Shown in pieces: positions 8,817-16,500 of a DNA stretch of 64,000 nt; position 1 is the first letter of the stretch; each line of letters begins with the position of its first letter. The translations under genes were made by a program, and so were the position numbers. The stretch is taken from contig NZ_CP063785.1 in assembly GCF_025860405.1 (NCBI RefSeq), positions 5,085,390 to 5,149,389 on the forward strand, in the 5' to 3' direction. The notes beneath the pieces are model-generated. The model was not told the origin of the DNA and ran no database searches. It saw only the letters and a program-made list of their open reading frames with translations. Source of the stretch: Tolypothrix sp. PCC 7712 (GTDB taxonomy: Bacteria > Cyanobacteriota > Cyanobacteriia > Cyanobacteriales > Nostocaceae).

Positions 8817-9614
8817 ATGAAATTAGCAGGAAAAGTTGCTTTGGTTACTGGTAGTAGCCAAGGAATTGGTCAAGGAATTGTAATACGTTTGGCTCAAGAA
8901 GGTGCAGATGTTGTGATTAATTATCGCTCTCATCCAGAGGGAGCAGAGGCAACTCTAGCAAAGGTGGAGGCTGCTGGTGGTAAGTGTTATATGGCTCAGT
9001 GTAGCCAAGCTCACGGTTACACAATTCAAGCAGATTTAGGAAGTGTAGATGAAGTCCAGCAATTAATTGCAGAAAGCATTCAGCATTTTGGCAAGTTAGA
9101 TATTTTGGTGAATAATGCTGGAATTGAAAAACATGCACCATTTTGGGAAGTCTCTGAAGCTGATTATGATGCTGTGATGAATGTCAATTTAAAAGGAGTT
9201 TTCTTTGCGACGCAAACTTTCGTAAAACATTTGCTTGAAACTAAAAGAACCGGAAAAATTATTAATATTAGTTCCGTCCATGAAGAATTACCATTTCCTA
9301 ACTTTACGGCTTACTGTGCCAGTAAAGGTGGGATGAAAATGCTAACTCGCAACTTGGCTGTTGAATTGGGTTCTCTGGGAATTACAATTAATAATGTTGC
9401 GCCTGGAGCAATAGAAACTCCCATTAATACTAAACTTTTAAACAACCCTGAAAAATTGGGGGCGCTATTACAAAATATTCCCCTTGGGCGTTTGGGACAA
9501 CCACAGGATGTTGCTTCTCTAGTTGCATTCTTAGCTTCTGCTGATGCTAACTACATTACAGGTAGCACCTTCTTTGTGGATGGTGGATTGTTGTGGAATT
9601 ATCAGGAACAGTAG
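8817..9614 (+). CDS. SDR-family oxidoreductase (glucose 1-dehydrogenase-like)
   Basis: 265 residues of a classical short-chain dehydrogenase. Seen: cofactor loop TGSSQGIGQG, NNAG motif LVNNAGIEKHAP, catalytic Ser in NISSVHEELPFP, the YxxxK pair in YCASKGG, and VAPGAIETPIN. Ser/Tyr/Lys are intact, so it should be an active NAD(P)(H) oxidoreductase; homologues are annotated glucose 1-dehydrogenase or 3-oxoacyl reductase. An oddity is an extra ~12 residues (KCYMAQCSQAHGY) before the IQADLG strand, where relatives usually have 'GGKAxxIQAD'. A GGAGA ribosome site precedes ATG 8817. It is followed after 12 bp by an FMN reductase and probably forms a two-gene operon with it. Confidence 0.92.
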   Translation: MKLAGKVALVTGSSQGIGQGIVIRLAQEGADVVINYRSHPEGAEATLAKVEAAGGKCYMAQCSQAHGYTIQADLGSVDEVQQLIAESIQHFGKLDILVNNAGIEKHAPFWEVSEADYDAVMNVNLKGVFFATQTFVKHLLETKRTGKIINISSVHEELPFPNFTAYCASKGGMKMLTRNLAVELGSLGITINNVAPGAIETPINTKLLNNPEKLGALLQNIPLGRLGQPQDVASLVAFLASADANYITGSTFFVDGGLLWNYQEQ

Positions 9615-9626
9615 ATAGAAAAAACT

Positions 9627-10196
9627 ATGGTAAATTCATCTTTATTTATTCCAGTCATCCTTGGCACTCCCCGTCAAGGTCGTCAAAGCGAATATGTTGC
9701 TAAATTTATTGTGGAACAAGTTGCCACACGCGATCGCCTCCAGACCGAACTGATAGATATTAGAAATATTGCGATCGCAACTGATGATGCAGGTGAATCA
9801 ATCAAAGATCCTCAATTTTCCGCCACTATGGAACGCGCCGATGGCTTAATCATTGTCGCACCCGAATACAATCATGGTTATCCAGGTTTGCTGAAGCACG
9901 TACTCGATACCTGTCTTAAAGAGTACATCCACAAAGCTGTAGGAATATGTGGCGTGTCAGCAGGTTCTTTTGGCGGTACCAGAGTCATCCAAAACCTACT
10001 ACCTGTAATGCGGGAGTTGGGACTAGTGACAATTTTTTATGACCTTAACTTTAGCGAAGTTCAGAACCTATTTGATGAGTCAGGTAATTTAATTGACAAA
10101 CCAACATACATTCGTCGAATGTCAAGGTTTATGGACGAGTTAATTTGGATGTCAACAGTCCTCAAATATGGACGGGAAGTAATGAATTTGGAATGA
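9627..10196 (+). CDS. NADPH-dependent FMN reductase family protein
   Basis: 189 residues of the flavodoxin-like NADPH-dependent FMN/azo reductase family. Seen: ILGTPRQGRQSEYVAKF (phosphate loop), IIVAPEYNHGYPGLLKHVLD (conserved PEYN flavin-binding motif), GVSAGSFGGTRVIQNLL. It should reduce FMN or quinones with NADPH in the cytoplasm. Start ATG lies 12 bp after the SDR stop, so co-transcription is likely and suggests a joint redox or detoxification role. The gene ends directly against a heptamer-repeat array. Confidence 0.9.
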   Translation: MVNSSLFIPVILGTPRQGRQSEYVAKFIVEQVATRDRLQTELIDIRNIAIATDDAGESIKDPQFSATMERADGLIIVAPEYNHGYPGLLKHVLDTCLKEYIHKAVGICGVSAGSFGGTRVIQNLLPVMRELGLVTIFYDLNFSEVQNLFDESGNLIDKPTYIRRMSRFMDELIWMSTVLKYGREVMNLE

Positions 10197-10274
10197 GGGG
10201 ATTGGGGATTAGGGATTGGGGATTGGGGATTGGGGATTGGGGATTGGGGATTGGGGATTAGGTAATGGGTAATG
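10197..10274. repeat. Short tandem repeat, GGGGATT heptamers
   Basis: About nine units of GGGGATT/GGGGATTA followed by GGTAATG units. It overlaps the stop codon region of the FMN reductase gene and runs into a truncated CRISPR repeat at 10275. Confidence 0.9.
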
Positions 10275-10434
10275 GTGATTTAAAACTATGAAATAGGCTA
10301 TAACACCTGTTATAGGTCTATAAAGTTTCCATCCCCGTGAGGGGTAAGTGATTTAAAACATAATGCAGGATGGCATTCCTACAGGAGGTCATAGGAGTTG
10401 TTTCCATCCCCGTGAGGGGTAAGTGATTTAAAAC
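10275..10434 (-). CRISPR. CRISPR array 1 (two full repeats, one truncated repeat)
   Basis: Full 35-bp repeats at 10325-10359 and 10400-10434, identical to each other; spacer 10360-10399 (40 bp). A 12-bp remnant of a third repeat (GTGATTTAAAAC, 10275-10286) precedes a 38-bp spacer (10287-10324). On the minus strand the repeat begins GTTTTAAATCACTTACCCC and ends GGGGATGGAAAC, the same 3' end as array 2, so the crRNA is read on the minus strand with the leader on the right. The CCCC-TCAC-GGGG stem is intact. No cas genes are in the window. Confidence 0.93.
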
Positions 10435-10627
10435 CCTACTCTTGCAGAAAGCTTACCAAATAAGGCTTACATAACTGTAAAACTGAGGGGGGTCTGTTTT
10501 ACCTGTCAATAGACTATAATTATTGACAATAAATACAGTCTTTAAGTAACTCAAACCCTTATACAGTAGGTTACCTGAGGGGGTCTACGAAACAATCAGC
10601 CTTTAAGACTTTGGACGACCCCCTCAG
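10435..10627 (-). promoter_or_regulatory. Leader of CRISPR array 1 with three covarying G/C arms
   Basis: Read on the minus strand: arm A CTGAGGGGGTC (10627-10617), arm B GACCCCCTCAG (10585-10575), arm C GACCCCCCTCAG (10494-10483), then 48 bp to the first repeat, ending GTAGG. A and B are perfectly complementary; C repeats B with one extra C. Spacings A-B 32 bp (counted from the T after G5), B-C 80 bp and C-repeat 48 bp equal those of leader 2. A TTGTCA box and a TTGACA box lie between B and C. Confidence 0.75.
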
Positions 10628-10830
10628 TTTACATTACTTAACAAAATGACTGCAGGAAACTAACTAATAGAGAATGTTTTAAAAGTCTTGCGGTTGATAG
10701 CAAAACGTTTTAGCTTCTCCTAAATCCTTTTTAAAAAGGGAGCTAGTACGATTTAGTTTTCAAGGTGCAGATTTTGGTATAAACAGTAGCATAGCGACCT
10801 ACAAAATTCAATCTCTCAATTATTAAGAAA
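10628..10830. other. Intergenic spacer upstream of leader 1
   Basis: About 200 bp of AT-rich sequence between the CRISPR leader and the 63-bp minisatellite. No gene, hairpin or promoter is clear. Confidence 0.4.
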
Positions 10831-11145
10831 GCAAAAGCAGATATTGTTTTCTCAAAATGCCCTTTTGCTTTCTCGTTTGATGATATTTAGTAAGTAAAAG
10901 CAGATATTGTTTTCTCAAAATGCCCTTTTGCTTTCTCGTTTGATGATAGTTAGTAAGTAAAAGCAGATATTGTTTTCTCTCAATGACCTTTTGCTTTCTC
11001 ATTTCAGTATATTCAGCAAGTAAGAGCAGATATTGCTTTCTCAGAATGACCTTTTGCTTTCTCATTTCGGTATATTCAGCAAGCAAAAGCAGAGATTGCT
11101 TTCTCCTTTGCGTCAGTGCATCACCGAACACCATCATCACTGTGT
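10831..11145. repeat. 63-bp tandem repeat (minisatellite 1), five units
   Basis: Units begin at 10831, 10894, 10957, 11020 and 11083, exactly 63 bp apart, each starting G(C/T)AA(A/G)AGCAGA and containing CTTTTGCTTTCTC. AGCAAAAG and CTTTTGCT within the first unit can form a hairpin. The minus strand is open as a 21-residue repeat (KQKVILRKQYLLLLAEYTEMR type), but there is no convincing ribosome site and the change pattern looks non-coding. Confidence 0.85.
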
Positions 11146-11432
11146 AGCCAAAACTATCAGAGATTTGCTAAAAGTACGTTAGCCGTTCGCCCTAGCGTTG
11201 CGTAGCAAAGAGAAGGCTTTAGCGGAGCGATCGCTCTTAATTGATATGCTAACTTTTATTATTGTTTTGGCTTTTGGTTTGTCTGTAATACTGAAAAGTT
11301 AATGTTTTCGGCTTTCAAAATTCTAAGTGTTTTGTTATACTATTACTCAACATTACAGTACCTCGAAAACTTAATATAACGTTTCCTAGTGAAAGTTAAA
11401 GTATTAGCTTTTACCTTTCACACGCAAATTTT
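11146..11432. other. Intergenic region between minisatellite 1 and leader 2
   Basis: Contains a small dispersed repeat around 11178-11238 (GCGTTGCGTAGCAAAGAGAA ... GCGGAGCGATCGCTC) and otherwise AT-rich DNA. No gene seen. Confidence 0.45.
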
Positions 11433-11625
11433 TAGCGGGGGTATGCCAATGCTGGAAACCCTTATTCTTTCGTTGACCCCCGCTAATCGCTTACTGAGTA
11501 AGGCTTTAAGATGCTTGTCGTGGTGGCTTATTGTCAGTAAAGTATGCTTATTGATAGTAAAATTAGACCCCCCGCTAAAATGACACTTTCAAACCCAGTC
11601 ATAGCAAGCGTTCTAAAAGGGTAGG
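11433..11625 (+). promoter_or_regulatory. Leader of CRISPR array 2 with three covarying G/C arms
   Basis: Arm A TAGCGGGGGT (11433-11442), arm B GACCCCCGCTA (11475-11485), arm C GACCCCCCGCTA (11566-11577), then 48 bp to the first repeat (11626), ending GTAGG. Arm A pairs perfectly with ACCCCCGCTA of arm B. Spacings are 32, 80 and 48 bp. ATTGTCA and TTGATA boxes between B and C align with the boxes in leader 1. The layout is the same as leader 1 while the outer bases of all arms differ. Confidence 0.75.
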
Positions 11626-12230
11626 GTTTTCAATTCATCACCCCTCACGGGGATGGAAACCTGTCGCTTGTGCCTGTTGCATACCAATTGTATAAAGTTT
11701 TCAATTCATCACCCCTCACGGGGATGGAAACTGTTATTAACTGCTTTAGCAGTTTTAATAACTGTAATGTTTTCAATTCATCACCCCTCACGGGGATGGA
11801 AACTGTTGTGTAAATAAATAAACCAAAAAAGAATTGGAGTAGTTTTCAATTCATCACCCCTCACGGGGATGGAAACGTCGACTTAATCAAAGGCAAGCAT
11901 GGATTACCTTTGATTTTGTTTTCAATTCATCACCCCTCACGGGGATGGAAACCATACTTATAGGGATAGGGGGGAGGCATTCGCCATATGTGTCAACTTA
12001 AGCTTAAAGCTATATACGGCGCGTGTTGTACAAATACCTCGCGCCCTCATCCCCTAACCCCTTCTCCCGCAGGAGAAGGGGAACTAAATTTCTTACTCCC
12101 CTCTCCTGGTGGGAGAGGGGCTGGGGGTGAGGGCAGAACCTTGTCGCCAAGCGGGTTTCACGTTAAGTTGACACCAATGGGCATTCGCTTCCCTCGTTTT
12201 CAATTCATCACCCCTCAAGGGGATGGAAAC
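11626..12230 (+). CRISPR. CRISPR array 2 (six repeats, five spacers, one interrupted)
   Basis: 35-bp repeats at 11626, 11697, 11769, 11842, 11918 and 12196; they begin GTTTTCAATTCATCACCCC and end GGGGATGGAAAC. Spacers are 36, 37, 38 and 41 bp, plus a fifth of 39 bp once the inserted element at 11985-12179 and one copy of its target duplication are removed. The last repeat has one substitution (TCAAGG for TCACGG), as expected at the leader-distal end, which supports plus-strand orientation. Repeat 3' halves match array 1. No cas genes or transposase are adjacent. Confidence 0.97.
11985..12179. mobile_element. 195-bp MITE inserted in a CRISPR spacer
   Basis: The ends are near-perfect 17-bp inverted repeats (CATATGTGTCAACTTAA and TTAAGTTGACACCAATG, two mismatches). 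A 9-bp direct repeat GGCATTCGC flanks the element (11976-11984 and 12180-12188). Removing the element plus one direct repeat leaves a 39-bp spacer, inside the range of its neighbours. The interior is a palindromic module (CCCTCATCCCCTAACCCC ... GGGGTGAGGG) without transposase coding capacity. Confidence 0.88.
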
Positions 12231-12407
12231 TAGCAGTTATATGCACATTATCCTGTCTGCTTTGTAACTTCTTTGTCACCCTGTCGAGTATTTGATATAA
12301 AAAAATGAAGTATTCAAATTTGAACACTTCCTAAAAAGCATTGAGATATTTGGTATAGCTATTTCCGTGGTACTGATGATTGCAAGGACTCACACATATA
12401 TCTGTCC

Positions 12408-12524
12408 TAATACTGCTCGGTTAAGCGATTTGAATTCAAAATTGGTTTTGGGGTAAAGGTTAAGGGTTAAAGGTTTTTTCTTTCCCTTGAACCATTCCCC
12501 TGTTCCCTTAACCCACAAGTATTG
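12408..12524. mobile_element. MITE-like palindromic repeat, family A, copy 2
   Basis: Left end TAATACTGCTCGGTTAAG, right end CTTAACCCACAAGTATTGA, interior with the AAGGGTTAAAGGTTTTTTC core. Same orientation as copy 1 at 777-887. It lies 10 bp beyond the 3' end of the small membrane protein gene. Confidence 0.75.
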
Positions 12525-12534
12525 ATATCTGTCG

Positions 12535-12810
12535 TTACTTTTCTTTATTTGTACTAGAGCGAATAGCTTTATCTAAATCTCGCAGTAATTCTTCTTCTGC
12601 ATCTCGTTCTTGCTTGAGTTCGCGAACCATTTCTTGACTGGAGCCAATCAGCAAACCAGCAGCGCCACCAATAATGGCGTATTTTGCCGCCAAATCCTTA
12701 TACATTGGGCTTGTATAGGGGGAAGGAAGTAAATAGGCAATAATAAAACCTATTCCTGCGCCTAATAGTGCGGTGACAATTCCAGAGAAAGCGATCAGTT
12801 TGGCGTTCAT
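12535..12810 (-). CDS. Small membrane protein of unknown function
   Basis: 91 residues from ATG 12810. Two hydrophobic segments (LIAFSGIVTALLGAGIGFIIAYL and YAIIGGAAGLLIGSS, the second weaker) are followed by a charged C-terminal helix rich in Glu, Lys and Arg (VRELKQERDAEEELLRDLDK) likely to be a cytoplasmic coiled coil. I do not recognise the family. A GGAG lies about 8 nt before ATG 12810; an in-frame TTG at 12834 would add eight residues. It stands alone, with the MITE behind it and 700 bp of repeat-rich DNA before the efflux operon end. Confidence 0.7.
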   Translation of the reverse strand: MNAKLIAFSGIVTALLGAGIGFIIAYLLPSPYTSPMYKDLAAKYAIIGGAAGLLIGSSQEMVRELKQERDAEEELLRDLDKAIRSSTNKEK

Positions 12811-13128
12811 TTGCTTTGCTCCGATACTCAACACCCCTGTTATATCTTGTTTGGTTAAAGACTCATCATGAAGACTATGGGGAGCAAGGGGAAACAGAGA
12901 AACTCTGTTTTTGCACAGATACCCGTATCATGAATTAATTAACCGGACTTGATATGAAATTATTGGGGTACACTTTCATTGTCTCAGTGTATTTCTCAGT
13001 CGGATCGGAATCTTTAAAATTTTTTAATCAGCTGATATGGGTTTAGAGTTAGGTGTGTTAAGTACGGAGTCGGCATAATAGAAATTTGCGATCGCTCTTG
13101 GCTAGGATTTTAATATCACCTAGCTGGG

Positions 13129-13288
13129 GTTAAGCTCATTAGCGATTGATTTGTGACTTATTAAAGAAGCCGGCAGAATTGGGGGATTCTCCCCCAAACC
13201 CCCGATTGGGTGACGGTTGCGTCCCCCAAACCCCCTCCAAAATGATTGTTCGGTTTTTTGTTGAGTTAGTAGTTTTTTGGTTTTGTTA
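13129..13288. repeat. 160-bp dispersed repeat, family B, copy 1
   Basis: Nearly identical to 55620-55781 (about ten differences). Contains the G/C run block GGGGGATTCTCCCCCAAACC and ends GTTCGGTTTTTTGTTGAG. The high identity suggests recent spread or conversion. No coding capacity. Confidence 0.85.
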
Positions 13289-13412
13289 AGCTAAACCACA
13301 TCTAATTTGCAATTGTATATTTATTGTGGGGGAGCCACTGTGTTGCGCGGGTTCCCCGCGTTGTAGCAAGTGGCGTTGGGCATCTTGCCCGCCCCATATA
13401 TGCAAGTTAAAT
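13287..13412. repeat. Dispersed repeat, family C, copy 1, with an internal insertion
   Basis: Matches 28157-28245 (AAGCTAAACCA..TCTA.TTTGCA, AATTGTATATTTATTGTGG, GGCATCTTGCCCGCC, ATATATGCAAGTTAAATATGGAA). This copy has ~44 extra bp after TATTGTGG, a hairpin-forming piece (GAGCCACTGTGTTGC ... GCAAGTGGC), absent from the other copy. Confidence 0.8.
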
Positions 13413-13512
13413 ATGGAAGGTTAAGGGGGAAAGGGGAATGGGGAATGGGAAAGAAAAACCTTTAACCCTTAACCCTTAACCCTTAACCTTTCCCCCTTAA
13501 CCAATTTTGAGA
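13413..13512. repeat. Remnant of family A repeat with CCCTTAA tandem units
   Basis: GGTTAAGGGGGAAAGGGGAA at the left and TTAACC near the right end, with four tandem CCCTTAA units and the GAAAAACCTTTAACCC core. The outer inverted-repeat tips are missing. Confidence 0.55.
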
Positions 13513-13533
13513 GCAGTATTGCTCTGCTCACAT

Positions 13534-16500
13534 TTACCTGGAATCACCGGAACCGCGCTCATCACCACTCCCCACCCCAGCAGCTACTTGTTCCTCTTGT
13601 ATATCAGAGTTAGGCGATTTGGTTTGATGAGCAGGTTTGCGTTTTAAGAAGCGTTCTTCTAAATTCTTGATGATGACATACAAAACTGGCACAATTAGTA
13701 AGCTTAAAACTGTTGCTACCAGTAATCCCCCAAATAACGCTGTTCCTAAAGACCAACGGGAGGCGGAACCTGCACCGGAGGCGATGACGAGGGGGAAGAA
13801 TCCCAGCAATGAGGCGCTGGATGTCATGACGATGGGTCGAAATCGCTCTTGGGCGGCTGTTAAGGCTGCTTGGGTAATTGTCATTCCTTGCTCAAAGGCT
13901 TGGTTGGCGAACTCGACAATCAAAATTGCGTTTTTGGAGGCGAGTCCGATTAACATTACCAAGGCGACGTTGGCGTAAACATCGTTTACCAAACCGCGCA
14001 ATGATAGCGCACTTAATGCACCAAACAAGGCTAAGGGTACAGTTAACAGAATAATTGCTGGGTCAACATAACTTTCATACTGAGCAGCTAGGGTGAGGAA
14101 CACCATAATAATCCCGAAGCCGAAAATCAGAATCCCTAAGTTACCTGCGGATAATTCTTCGCGGGCGGTTCCTGTCCAATCGCTACCTACGCCTGGTAAT
14201 GCGGTGGCGGTTACTGTTTGCTGCATGGCTTGGATTGCTTGTCCGCTACTGTAACCCTGTGCTTCTCTACCTTGGATACTGATGGAACGGAAGCCGTTGT
14301 AGTGAGAGATCACAGATGGCCCTGTAATGGGTGTGAGTTTGGCTACTTCACTCAAGCGCACCATTTGGTTGTTTGCCGATCGCACATAAAGTTGATTAAT
14401 ATCATCAGGCGATCGCCGATAATTGCCCTCGGCTTGGACGTAAACGCGATAGCTCTGCTGTCCCAAGGTAAAATCATTGACATACTGGGAGCCGATGGCT
14501 GCGCCCAAGGTGTTGACAGCTTGCTGAAAATCAACATTGAGTGCTTCTAGGCGATTGCGATCGAAGTCAATTTGAAACTGGGGTGTACTGGCGGTAAACT
14601 GCGTAAACACTCCACCTGCTAGGGATGGTTGTTGGTTGGCTTGAGCAATCACCGCTTGGGCGTTGGCGAAGAAGTCATCTATTGTCAATCTGCCATTGGT
14701 GCGGTCTTCTAGTTGTAACTCAAATCCCCCCAAGGTGCTAAAACCTTGAATTGGCGGCGGATTGACGGCGGTAATAATTGCTTCTGGGATGGTTTGAAAT
14801 GCGCCATTAATTCGCTTTAAAATTGCTGAGGCGCTTTGGTTTGGGTTGGTGCGTTCCTCCCAAGGTTTCAGTTTGGCAAAGAAGACACCGCGATTTGAGC
14901 CGCTACCAGCAAAACCAAATCCGGAAGTTGCAAAAACGTTTTCAATTTCTGGTTCTTTTTGCAGAATTTGTTCAAGTTTGGTAATTACTTCATCTGTATA
15001 ATTGAGGGCAACTCCATCGGGGCCTTGAATAATCCCTAAAACAATCCCCTGGTCTTCATTGGGTACAAATCCTGTGGGCACCTGGGTGAACATAAAATAA
15101 GTTCCAAATAATCCCACCACAAACAAGGCGACGACAGCATAACGCAGGCGAATTAAAAAGCGGACAATTGCCAGAAATCTATCGATAATCCATGCCACAA
15201 CCTGATTAAATTTGGTAAAAAACCAGCCCAAGGGGCCGCGTTTGGGTTGCGGTGGACGCAGCAAAATCGCCGCCATACTGGGACTGAAGGTAAGGGCGTT
15301 AAATGTGGAAATCACAATAGAGAAGGCAATGACTAAGGCGAACTGCTGATACATTTTTCCGGTAGAACCTGGGAAAAATGCCACGGGAATAAATACCGCC
15401 ATTAATACCAGCGATGTTGCAACTACCGCCCCCGTCAATTCTTCCATTGCTTCAAAGGAAGCTTGCAGCGGCCTGACTCCCTGTTCAATTTTGCGGGCGA
15501 TCGCTTCCACAACGATAATTGCATCATCCACAACTAACCCTGTGGCTAAGATTAAGCCGAATAAAGTTAAATTGTTGAGGGAAAATTTGAATATGTAAGC
15601 AAATGCTAATGCACCAACTAGGGAAACCGGAATTGCTACCAGGGGAATAATTGTGGCGCGCCAGTCTTGGAGAAACAGAAAAATCACCAAGACAACCAGA
15701 ACAATTGCTTCCACCAGAGTTTTCACTACTTCTTCTAGGGAAGCTTGCACAAAACCCACGGTATCGTAAACCACCTGGGTTTTTAATCCGGGTGGAAACT
15801 CTTTGCTTAACTCTTCCATCTGCGCTTCAATGTTTTTCGCCACATCTAGCGCATTACTTCCCGGTGATTGATAAATTGCCAGTCCAATCGCAGGTTTACC
15901 GTTATTTCTGGCATTGCTGGCGTAAGTCTCCGAGCCGAGTTCCGCACGTCCTACATCTCGGAGTTTTATTAAATCTCCATTACTCCCAGCTTTAATAACT
16001 AGGTTCTCAAACTCCGCCGCATTTTGAAACTGACCATTTACCCGCAACGGAATTTCATAGCTTTGTCCTGGGGGTATGGGTGCTTGTCCCAAGGTTCCGG
16101 CCCCAGCGAGAATATTTTGCGATCGCAGTGCTGTCGCCACATCTGCCACAGTTAATTGCCGACTCGCCAAGGCATTAGGATCGAGCCATAGCCGCATAGC
16201 ATAGCGTTTTTCCCCAAAAATCGTCAAATCTCCGACTCCTGGCGTTCGCAGCAGTTGATCGCGTAAATTTAGGTCAATATAGTTACTAATAAATAGCGGA
16301 TCGTACTCGTTATTTTCGGCATAGAAGGTATACACCAACAAAATACTTGTGGAAGCCGTTTGTGCTGTCACACCCAGTTGTTGCACGCTGGTGGGTAAGC
16401 GGGGTGTTGCCCTGGCGATGCGATTTTGTACGTTAACCTGAGCAATATTTTTATCAGTTTCTGCACCAAAATATACTGAAATTTGACTGCTGCCTGCGGA

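Noticed and set aside
10823..11140. Minus-strand frame of 105 codons with a 21-residue repeat
   Set aside because: It follows the 63-bp minisatellite; the period is a multiple of three so frames stay open by construction, and no ribosome site is seen.
11988..12233. 81-codon plus-strand frame in CRISPR array 2
   Set aside because: It is made of the MITE interior and a CRISPR repeat.
10197..12300. cas genes near the arrays
   Set aside because: No frame of sufficient length or with Cas motifs in the window; the arrays are orphans here.
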